Source of the DNA: Flavobacterium sp.
GTDB lineage: Bacteria > Bacteroidota > Bacteroidia > Flavobacteriales > Flavobacteriaceae
DNA length: 5,874 bases
Direction: 5' to 3'
NCBI GenBank assembly: GCA_024709705.1
Contig: JANJWE010000116.1
Span: forward strand, 1-5,874
Below, piece after piece: positions 1 to 5,874 of the stretch. A program made the translations under genes and the position numbers. Every line of letters starts with the position of its first letter. Within the stretch, counting starts at the first letter, position 1. Below the pieces are notes generated by a model that saw only the letters and a list, made by a program, of their open reading frames with translations, was not told where the DNA came from and did no database searches.

Positions 1-202
1 AGCTCTGGATCAGCTCGATGAGATCCAGCGTGATCTTGCCTGTCAGGTCCATGACCTTGAACCACGACAGATCGGTAAAGACGGTCAGACCGAACAGGAA
101 CAACGCCAGCAGAGCGAGCGTGCTGCCCTGCACGTTCAGCGCGAGAACCGCGAACTGACCCAGACTTTCGCCCAGTGCGCCCCCGGATGAGGCCGGCAGC
201 GT
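1..202 (-). CDS. ftsK: FtsK DNA translocase, internal N-terminal membrane-domain fragment (foreign, partial at both ends)
   Basis: The minus strand has an open frame of about 66 codons with no stop and no start inside the window. It reads from a loop with SSGGALGE, through a stretch containing NVQGSTLALLALFLFGLTVF, to TDLSWFKVMD. This matches my memory of the last transmembrane helix of the N-terminal 4-TM domain of housekeeping FtsK, the septum-anchored DNA pump that helps clear and resolve chromosome termini during division; wording and composition are closest to Pseudomonas-type proteins. The motor and gamma domains would lie beyond position 1. Upstream, the frame runs into tRNA sequence at about 199-204, so the protein is broken there. 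G+C is about 61% (122 of 200 bases by hand count) against roughly one third in the rest of the window, so this piece probably comes from another organism. The family assignment is by recall without a database search. Confidence 0.72.
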
Positions 203-204
203 AG
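199..204. other. Chimeric junction between high-GC ftsK fragment and low-GC Bacteroidota DNA
   Basis: To the left, the minus-strand FtsK frame is coherent up to its Leu-Pro-Ala-Ser residues (codons ending near 199). To the right, plus-strand bases from 201 follow a tRNA-Phe D arm (GTAGAGCAAC). The bases just left of the join do not supply the GCTC-AGTTG half of the D arm or the acceptor strand. Both features are therefore broken at the same point, and base composition changes there too. The exact base is uncertain by a few nucleotides because of possible microhomology. This looks like a misassembly or chimeric molecule. Confidence 0.75.
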
Positions 205-255
205 AGCAACGGACTGAAAATCCGTGTGTCCCTGGTTCGATCCCTGGAGGTACCA
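201..255 (+). tRNA. tRNA-Phe (anticodon GAA), 5'-truncated
   Basis: The anticodon arm is perfect: ACGGA (209-213), loop CTGAAAA (214-220) with anticodon GAA at 216-218, and TCCGT (221-225), which gives phenylalanine. The variable region is GTGTC (226-230). The T arm is CCTGG (231-235), loop TTCGATC (236-242) and CCTGG (243-247), with one apparent U-U mismatch (233/245). AGGTACC (248-254) is the 3' acceptor strand and A255 the discriminator. CC then G follow, so a CCA end is not fully encoded, as is common in Bacteroidota. Only the 3' half of the D arm (GAGC, 204-207) is present. The expected 5' acceptor strand GGTACCT and first D-stem half are missing, replaced by ftsK-coding DNA, so this copy could not fold into a functional tRNA as assembled. 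The intact gene probably exists in the true source genome. Confidence 0.85.
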
Positions 256-258
256 CCG

Positions 259-292
259 AAAGCCTGAATATTTCTATTCAGGCTTTTTTATT
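259..292 (+). terminator. Rho-independent terminator of tRNA-Phe
   Basis: A 12-bp perfect stem (259-270 with 275-286) closes a four-base TTTC loop (271-274), and the 3' arm runs into a T-rich tract (TTTTTTATTTT, 284-294). It begins four bases after the tRNA discriminator, as expected for a tRNA transcript terminator. On the minus strand the same hairpin is followed only by TTTCGG, so it is a weak terminator for the convergent AsmA-like gene, whose TGA stop (280-278) lies inside the 3' arm. Confidence 0.85.
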
Positions 293-3082
293 TTGACCTA
301 GTGTATCTTTTAGTGTTTCGGGCAAAAGTTCCTTTTTAATTTCTAATTCACCACTTGGAACTGACTCTTCATATTCAATTTCTTTTAAATCTTCTGATTT
401 TCTTCCTATACCAATTTTAGGATTTTCTTGCGTTCCCGTAATTTTAATAGGTATTCCTAAAATACCCAAAGGTGGCAGTCCCAACCTCATCTTTATATTC
501 AAATCCCCATTAAAACTCGTCTCGCCTTCTATTCTGGGTCTGAAACCTGCAACTTTAAAACGGAATCGTTCTATTTTAATAATATTATTTTTTACGGTAG
601 TTCGAATAGATACTTTTGAAAGTTCGGGATCTTGCAAGGCATCGGTTTCCGTTTTTTGACTTACTACATTAAAAATCTTAAAACCTTTCATTTTAATATT
701 CTTCACACTTAAAACTCCTCCACCGGTTAAAGACGGATAAATTGGACTCATATCGGCTCCCAACTTTCCGGATAATTTATAGTCTAATGCAACTATTCCT
801 TCGGCGTAGGCTGCTGCCGAAGCCATTTCTTTGAATAGAGGTATTTCATTGTAAGCCCGTTTTATATCAAAATCTGATGCTTTTACAGAAAAATCAAAAT
901 GAGCTTTATTGGAATTTTCGGGTGCATAAATTACATTAGAGACCAATTTTGCTCCTGCAATACTCAAACTTGTATTTATCAATTGAAGCTGTCCTTTATT
1001 GATTTGAACTTTCCCCTTTAAATTCTCAATCAAAGTTTCATCCAGTTTTATTTTTGCAAAATCTCCGTTGAAATTGAAATTAAATTTCTGAGGTAAAAGC
1101 ATGACACCATTTTCCACAACGGGCTCCTCTTCATTTTCAATTGTAGTTGGTATTAAAAATTCATTACAATTTAAAAACCGAGATGTAACCGAAAAATTCC
1201 CATTTAAAATCTCTGAATCAGATAACATAAAATTGATTACATTATTCATATACCCATTCATTTTAAAATCAGATTGGCCATAGCTTGCAGTAAAAGCATC
1301 AAAATGCATACGATCCTGATTGAAAACAAATTGTCCTTCTTCAATTACAAAAGGCAAAGGCAAAATATCAGAGTTTATTTTTATTTTTTTGAGATCTAAT
1401 CGCCCTGTATTTTTTAAATTTTGGAATTTCCCAGATGTGGCATCACTTTGTTTCCCTTTAAAACTCACATCAACATCTGCAAAACCGGTAACATTCAATC
1501 CTTCTTTATTAAAAACTTTGTAAATCTTTTCAATATTTAGTATCCCTTTTGCATTTATATCATATAAAACATCATCAAAATTTTGAAATGAAGCATTCGC
1601 CACAAAGGGTTTATCTTCAAAAACAAAAGATAAAGGTTCCAGAAACAACTTAGAATCGGCAAAATTGCCATTTGAGTTGGAAAGTTTAGCCGCCACTTGA
1701 ATGTTTTTTATTGGATTTGGATAAAATTGAGTTTGTATAAAACCGTCTTTTAGACTGAAACTACCCTTGGTTACTGGAAATTGACCCAAAGCTTTATCAT
1801 AAGATCCTCTTGAAGTAATATCGGCTTTAAAGATACCTTTTAAGGTTAAATTTTTGAGCCCCAAAGCCTCATCCAATTGAGCCAAATTAAGCTGCGACCG
1901 AACTCTGGCATCCAATTTAGGTTTTGAGAATCCTTTAATTTTGATATTCCCATTGAAATAATCTTGTCCCACATTAAAGAAAACAGAATCAATTTTAACC
2001 CCGATTTGTTCCACATCTAAAGCCGGTAATTGGGTGTCAAAATTTAAAAAAATATGGCTTGCAGCAATAGGTGCATTTTTATTTGAAATATAACCTTCTC
2101 TCACTTTCATATTGAAATGTATATCGGGCTTTAAACTTTTTTCGGCAATATATTTGCCCTTAAGAGAAAAATACAAATCGGTTTTACCTTTAACTTGAGT
2201 ATGCTCTAACCAAGTCACAAACTGCGGCGGTAAAGCCGTGAAAAAATTTTCTAACGAACTATTTTGAGATTGTACCGTAAAATCAAGATTATATCCGTTT
2301 TTTAAAAAATCCAACTTGCCTTTAAAGTCTACTGGTAATTTGTTTATCATTAACTTATTTTCATCAAAAAACAATTCTAATGAGTTTGTGTTCACCTTTG
2401 TAACAAGGTTGGCATTAACTTTTTTATTTTTAAGATAGTTTTCTGAATCAAACGTAAAATCAAAAGCCTCAATTTGGGCTTTTGTTTTGAGATTAAAAAG
2501 TGATTCATGTAAATTCCCTTTACCTAAATAATCAAATCCGAGAGCTTTAATTTCAATTTTGGTTGACAAATCCGAATAGGTTAAATCTAGTTTTCGTATA
2601 TCAATTCTATCCAATTGTATGGAAGTTGAGGAAGTATCCGATTCGGTTGTTTGTGTATCACTTTTATAAATATTATAATTGGGGTACCCTTGCTTTGAAA
2701 CTTTGATATTGGCTTTCCCTTCTGAAATATAAATCTCTTCGATTTTTATTTTTTCTCCAAATAAAACCGAAGCTACATTAATTCCAAATGAAACTTCCTT
2801 AACAGAAAGTAGCGTGTCTTTTTCAAAAGGTTGTGAACCCTTTAACCAAAAATCTTCAAGGGTAAGGGTTAATGAGGGGAAATGAGTAAAAAAAGATAAT
2901 TGAGTTTCTCCAAAATTTAGCTCACCGTTTATTTTAGCATTGGCAAACTCTTTTACTTTATTTTCAATTGTTTGGGAAAACAATTTAGGTAGTATAAAAA
3001 GTAACGCAAGAAAGACAAATATCACGATAAAAAATCGTTTCCCCCATTTAAAAACTTTTAATTTAAGATTTTTTAGTGCCAT
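278..3082 (-). CDS. AsmA-like inner-membrane/periplasmic envelope biogenesis protein
   Basis: This encodes a complete protein of 934 residues if translation begins at the ATG at 3082-3080. The N-terminus is a short basic segment (about 1-16, rich in Lys) followed by one hydrophobic helix (about 17-34, FFIVIFVFLALLFILPKL), a signal-anchor leaving the rest in the periplasm. Right after it comes the AsmA-type start (near 50-85, with GELNFGETQLSFFTHFPSLT), then a Ser/Thr/Asp-rich linker (about 140-156) and long alternating beta-strand sequence. The conserved C-terminal AsmA region spans about 732-895 and includes LTGGGVLSVKNIKMKGF and PPLGILGIPIKITGTQENPK. The tail is charged. The AsmA/TamB/YhdP superfamily forms lipid-binding beta bridges that carry phospholipids toward the outer membrane or support outer-membrane assembly; that role here is inferred from family. 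The frame also extends upstream to a TTG at 3130, but that codon lies inside a terminator hairpin and precedes the candidate promoter, so the ATG, giving a normal N-terminus, is preferred. No Shine-Dalgarno sequence is evident. The exact subfamily and substrate cannot be told. Confidence 0.88.
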   Translation of the reverse strand: MALKNLKLKVFKWGKRFFIVIFVFLALLFILPKLFSQTIENKVKEFANAKINGELNFGETQLSFFTHFPSLTLTLEDFWLKGSQPFEKDTLLSVKEVSFGINVASVLFGEKIKIEEIYISEGKANIKVSKQGYPNYNIYKSDTQTTESDTSSTSIQLDRIDIRKLDLTYSDLSTKIEIKALGFDYLGKGNLHESLFNLKTKAQIEAFDFTFDSENYLKNKKVNANLVTKVNTNSLELFFDENKLMINKLPVDFKGKLDFLKNGYNLDFTVQSQNSSLENFFTALPPQFVTWLEHTQVKGKTDLYFSLKGKYIAEKSLKPDIHFNMKVREGYISNKNAPIAASHIFLNFDTQLPALDVEQIGVKIDSVFFNVGQDYFNGNIKIKGFSKPKLDARVRSQLNLAQLDEALGLKNLTLKGIFKADITSRGSYDKALGQFPVTKGSFSLKDGFIQTQFYPNPIKNIQVAAKLSNSNGNFADSKLFLEPLSFVFEDKPFVANASFQNFDDVLYDINAKGILNIEKIYKVFNKEGLNVTGFADVDVSFKGKQSDATSGKFQNLKNTGRLDLKKIKINSDILPLPFVIEEGQFVFNQDRMHFDAFTASYGQSDFKMNGYMNNVINFMLSDSEILNGNFSVTSRFLNCNEFLIPTTIENEEEPVVENGVMLLPQKFNFNFNGDFAKIKLDETLIENLKGKVQINKGQLQLINTSLSIAGAKLVSNVIYAPENSNKAHFDFSVKASDFDIKRAYNEIPLFKEMASAAAYAEGIVALDYKLSGKLGADMSPIYPSLTGGGVLSVKNIKMKGFKIFNVVSQKTETDALQDPELSKVSIRTTVKNNIIKIERFRFKVAGFRPRIEGETSFNGDLNIKMRLGLPPLGILGIPIKITGTQENPKIGIGRKSEDLKEIEYEESVPSGELEIKKELLPETLKDTLGQNKKA

Positions 3083-3104
3083 GCATAACGGGTCTTTAAC
3101 GGAA

Positions 3105-3112
3105 TAAAGGTA
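3105..3112 (-). promoter_or_regulatory. Candidate Bacteroidota -7 promoter box for the AsmA-like gene
   Basis: On the minus strand 3112-3105 reads TACCTTTA, one mismatch from the Bacteroidota primary-sigma -7 consensus TAnnTTTG. It lies 22 bases upstream of the ATG at 3082, which would give a very short leader. The nearest upstream TTG (3142-3140) is only 15 bases from the box, closer than the usual 17-23 base spacing, and is itself part of a terminator stem, so the -33 element is not convincing. Confidence 0.4.
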
Positions 3113-3149
3113 CAAAAAAACAAAACCCAATCACTACGGATTGGGTTTT
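3113..3149 (-). terminator. Rho-independent terminator of the GH13 gene
   Basis: An 11-bp perfect stem (3149-3139 with 3132-3122 on the minus strand, AAAACCCAATC / GATTGGGTTTT) encloses a six-base loop and is followed by GTTTTTTTG. It starts 19 bases after the TAA stop of the GH13 gene. It separates that gene from the co-oriented AsmA-like gene, arguing that the two are distinct transcription units, although read-through remains possible. Confidence 0.8.
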
Positions 3150-3168
3150 AAAAAAAATCAAATTATAT

Positions 3169-5874
3169 TTAATTCTTAACTAACTTCAAAGTTTGGACTC
3201 TATTGAATTCGTCTGACATTTTAACTAAATAAATTCCGTTATCTAAGTCGCTAACATCAAACAGATAATCACTTGCAAAAGTATTTTGGAATGACTTAAC
3301 CAATTGTCCTGTAATGGAATACACTTCAACTTTTTGTGTTGCTACACTAACTGAGAAATAGTTACGAGTAGGGTTTGGAATTAAAAAAGCATTTTCTGTG
3401 ATTTCTAAATCAGGATTACTCAAAGTATTTGCTGGTCTGTTTCCATAAACACGGTATTCTCCCGGTTGTAAGTTTATAGTTGAAGCCGTATTACTTACAT
3501 TAATAGTAGAATTATCCATTAAGTTATACCAAGTTCCGGTGTAAGGGAAATCGGGAACTATATTTTGAGCTGCTACAGAGAAATTGGCTAATATTACAAC
3601 ATTTCTCAATTGATTAGAAGGGATGGAATTATCAAAAACATAAATGCGTTGTCTGATATTGTTACCATCTGGACTTATGGCAAATTGACCATTGAAAACA
3701 GGATTATTTTTCTTAAGATCAATAAACTTGGCCCAATCGTTGTAAATAGCAACGCGATTTGGTACCGATAACCAATTTTCAACCCATTGAGGTTGTGGTT
3801 TAGTATCTAATTTACAATCTCCCGGAGTTGTATCGTAATCTGAATTTACACTGCCATTTGAACAGGTCCAGATAGAATCATCCATTCCTAAAGAAGAAAA
3901 ATGCCATATCATTTTAGGTCCTGGTATTAATAAATTAACAGCTCCAATTGCTCTCATTCTGAACAAAGCATTATTTAAATTTCCGTTTACAGGAGCTGAA
4001 CCTCCTCCATTACCAAAAGTTAAAGCTTCATACATGATACGATCTTTATCATGACTTTCAGGATAACCTATTAATCTTTTTCCGTTGAATCCACGTGCAG
4101 TGTGATTCATTCCTGAAAGATCAGCGTTGATAGAATTTCCACCTAAAAGCTGTTTATAGGGAGTCCAAATTTCGCCCCACAACATTATTCCTTTTCCTTC
4201 ATTTAGTCTATAGTTTGCCCATTCAGATTCTTCCTGATTTCCACCTAAGTGTTCAAAAATCACATAATGATTGGGATCTAGCGACCAAGAATAATCTGCA
4301 TATTCTTTCAATACTGCAACACGATCTGCTCTGTAACCATTGGTACACGTTTCGTCATTAGCATTACACTCTTGTGTAAAACCTTTGGTTAAATCCCATC
4401 TAAAACCATCAATCTTATATTCTTCTATCCAATGTTTTATCACTCTTCTGGTATAATACCTAGTTAAAGCTGATTGATGATTGAAATCTTCACCTACGCT
4501 ATAACTGTGTCTTGCCACTGTATTAAAGAAAGGGTTGTCAGAGGCTGGTGCACCCCATCCATCACCATCAGGATCATTCATCCACATGCGAACACCTGGA
4601 TTTCTTCCAAAAGCGTGATTTAATGCTAAATCCAGAATAACAGCAATTCCATTTTGGTGACATATATCTACAAACTCTTTGAATTTTTCGGGAGTCCCAT
4701 AGAATTTATCTAGAGCCATATGGAATGACGTGTTGTAACCCCAACTTTCATTACCTTCAAATTCCATAACAGGCATTAATTGAATAGCATTGATTTTTAG
4801 ATTTTTAAAATAATCTATTCTATCTATTAAACTTTGGTAATTTCTATTCGCATCAAAATCTCGAATTAAAACTTCATAAATAACTAAGTTATCTTTATTC
4901 GGTTTAACAAAATTAGTTGTTGCAGAGCTCCAAGGATAAGGTGTCTGACCCGTTTTTAAAACTGTAACTTCACGCTCTTGTCCTTGTGGATAAGATGGTA
5001 AATTGGGATATGAAGTAGAAGGAATCCAGGGATCGTCAAATGGAGATAACACCATTGTAGAATACATATCAGCTGTTTTAACTAAGGCTGGTGAATTGGT
5101 CGTAGGTGTTTGATCCACCACCCAATATTGATAGGTATAGGTTTGATTTGGAGTTAGCCCAGTCAATTCTAACCAAAAAATATTGGTAGAAGGATCTCTT
5201 TTCATCGCGTAAGATGCATCAGGTTGCCAGTTGTTAAAACTTCCCGCAACATAAACAAAATCTTTTCCCGGTGCATTTAACTTCAATAAAGCTCTGGTTG
5301 GATCTGAGGGAAAGTAATTTATTCCATCTTCCATATTTGCCGGAATAGCTTGGCTTAAAGTTCCCGGATTAACTATAACGCTAAATCTTCTGGTAATTGT
5401 TGCAGAACCTTGGGTTACGGCAAGCTCATAAGTTTGATTTGCAGTAATATTGGTATGTGTAAATGAATAGCTAGAGGTAGAAGCATTAGAATTAATAATA
5501 TTTCCATTAGCTCTTAATACATAACTTGCATTCCCTCCTGTATTATTAGCAGATACATTTAAACTACCACCAGAATTAATTATTGTAGCACTATTGTTAG
5601 CCGGTGCTGTTAAATTAAGTTGAAAAGTACCAACATTAAAAATAAAGTCACCACATGATGGGGGTAGTTTTAAGGTTTGAGAACCATTAGCATTTCTGAA
5701 AACCATTCCCAATTTGGTAGCATTGGCTTGTTGAGTGGCATTGATACCAAAATATGTACTGGGTGTTAAGGTTATTGACCAAGTGCCGTTACCGTTGTTG
5801 GTCATTAGCCCTACTCCATTATCTTGACCCCAATTCCCAATAACAGAAAAGCCAAAAGCATTTGTATCGTCACC
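3169..5874 (-). CDS. Secreted GH13 alpha-amylase-family enzyme with T9SS type A sorting domain (N-terminus outside window)
   Basis: The minus-strand frame is open from the window edge to the TAA at 3171-3169, giving 901 visible residues. The first in-frame ATG (5805) is internal, since 23 in-frame sense codons precede it, so the start and signal peptide lie beyond 5874. Order in visible numbering: residues 1-85, the end of a possible starch-binding-type domain (GMVFRNANGSQ); about 86-170, an Ig-like beta domain; about 187-260, a CBM48-like early-set domain (VYVAGSFNNW); about 330-700, a GH13 barrel; about 715-810, the C-terminal beta domain; about 824-901, a T9SS sorting domain (IPNPTRNYFSV, DNGIYLVKMSD, ending TLKLVKN). 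The GH13 signatures are present: DLALNH (from Asp415), GFRWD with nucleophile Asp494 (codon 4395-4393), IFEHL with probable acid/base Glu541 (4254-4252), and ESHD with stabiliser Asp609 (4050-4048). Two Cys pairs (503/510 and 671/687) might form disulfides. It should hydrolyse alpha-1,4-glucans such as starch or glycogen at the cell surface or outside the cell. Exact specificity is unknown, and no SusCD-type partner genes are in view. Confidence 0.92.
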   Translation of the reverse strand, partial: GDDTNAFGFSVIGNWGQDNGVGLMTNNGNGTWSITLTPSTYFGINATQQANATKLGMVFRNANGSQTLKLPPSCGDFIFNVGTFQLNLTAPANNSATIINSGGSLNVSANNTGGNASYVLRANGNIINSNASTSSYSFTHTNITANQTYELAVTQGSATITRRFSVIVNPGTLSQAIPANMEDGINYFPSDPTRALLKLNAPGKDFVYVAGSFNNWQPDASYAMKRDPSTNIFWLELTGLTPNQTYTYQYWVVDQTPTTNSPALVKTADMYSTMVLSPFDDPWIPSTSYPNLPSYPQGQEREVTVLKTGQTPYPWSSATTNFVKPNKDNLVIYEVLIRDFDANRNYQSLIDRIDYFKNLKINAIQLMPVMEFEGNESWGYNTSFHMALDKFYGTPEKFKEFVDICHQNGIAVILDLALNHAFGRNPGVRMWMNDPDGDGWGAPASDNPFFNTVARHSYSVGEDFNHQSALTRYYTRRVIKHWIEEYKIDGFRWDLTKGFTQECNANDETCTNGYRADRVAVLKEYADYSWSLDPNHYVIFEHLGGNQEESEWANYRLNEGKGIMLWGEIWTPYKQLLGGNSINADLSGMNHTARGFNGKRLIGYPESHDKDRIMYEALTFGNGGGSAPVNGNLNNALFRMRAIGAVNLLIPGPKMIWHFSSLGMDDSIWTCSNGSVNSDYDTTPGDCKLDTKPQPQWVENWLSVPNRVAIYNDWAKFIDLKKNNPVFNGQFAISPDGNNIRQRIYVFDNSIPSNQLRNVVILANFSVAAQNIVPDFPYTGTWYNLMDNSTINVSNTASTINLQPGEYRVYGNRPANTLSNPDLEITENAFLIPNPTRNYFSVSVATQKVEVYSITGQLVKSFQNTFASDYLFDVSDLDNGIYLVKMSDEFNRVQTLKLVKN

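Noticed and set aside
1..260. A genomic island or phage attachment site at the 3' end of tRNA-Phe
   Set aside because: A displaced tRNA 3' fragment can mark an island border, but the flanking DNA is a housekeeping ftsK membrane domain from another phylum cut in mid-gene. There is no integrase and no direct repeat of the tRNA end in the window. An artefactual join explains more.
1101..1283. Short plus-strand open frame of 60 codons
   Set aside because: It is antisense within the AsmA-like gene, has no recognisable domain, and is explained as a shadow of the real coding frame.
1320..1523. Short plus-strand open frame of 67 codons
   Set aside because: It is also antisense to the AsmA-like gene and has no start signal or family resemblance.
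3083..3130. Upstream TTG start at 3130 for the AsmA-like gene, adding 16 residues
   Set aside because: The TTG lies within the GH13 terminator hairpin and upstream of the candidate promoter. The added residues put a second hydrophobic stretch before a basic segment, while the ATG at 3082 gives a typical signal-anchor.
3169..5805. Treating the ATG at 5805 as the true start of the GH13 gene
   Set aside because: The frame continues without a stop for 23 more codons to the window edge with similar domain-like sequence (GNWGQDNGVG), and the ATG is followed by no signal peptide although the protein has a T9SS sorting domain that requires Sec export.

Overview
The window is almost entirely low-GC DNA (about one third G+C in the stretch sampled by hand) from a Bacteroidota organism, most likely a flavobacterium. 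The evidence is a glycoside hydrolase ending in a type IX secretion (T9SS) type A sorting domain, an AsmA-like protein of the kind common in that phylum, a TAnnTTTG-like promoter, starts without a Shine-Dalgarno sequence, and a tRNA-Phe remnant without an encoded CCA end. The first ~200 bases do not belong with the rest. They are about 61% G+C by hand count and encode, on the minus strand, part of the N-terminal membrane domain of a proteobacterial, Pseudomonas-like FtsK.

Layout from left to right: (1) 1 to ~202, an FtsK fragment, minus strand, cut at both ends. (2) ~201 to 255, the 3' three quarters of a tRNA-Phe(GAA) gene, plus strand, whose 5' acceptor strand and first half of the D arm are missing because the foreign piece joins here. 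(3) 259-292, a strong hairpin plus T-tract terminator for the tRNA; its 3' arm contains the stop codon of the convergent gene. (4) 278-3082, a complete AsmA-like envelope biogenesis gene, minus strand. (5) 3083-3168, an intergenic gap holding the terminator of the upstream gene and a candidate promoter for the AsmA-like gene. (6) 3169-5874, minus strand, a large secreted GH13 alpha-amylase-type enzyme whose reading frame stays open to the window edge, so its N-terminus lies outside.

The two large genes are co-oriented, but a terminator and a probable separate promoter lie between them, so they are probably not one operon. The GH13 protein would be exported by Sec and T9SS to the cell surface or medium to cut alpha-glucans. 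The AsmA-like protein would sit in the inner membrane and reach into the periplasm for outer-membrane lipid maintenance. No direct functional link between them is visible.

I found no convincing new biological system. The most important observation is the chimeric junction near position 200, which looks like an assembly, library or contamination artefact rather than a natural insertion. No mobile element, CRISPR array or riboswitch was recognised.
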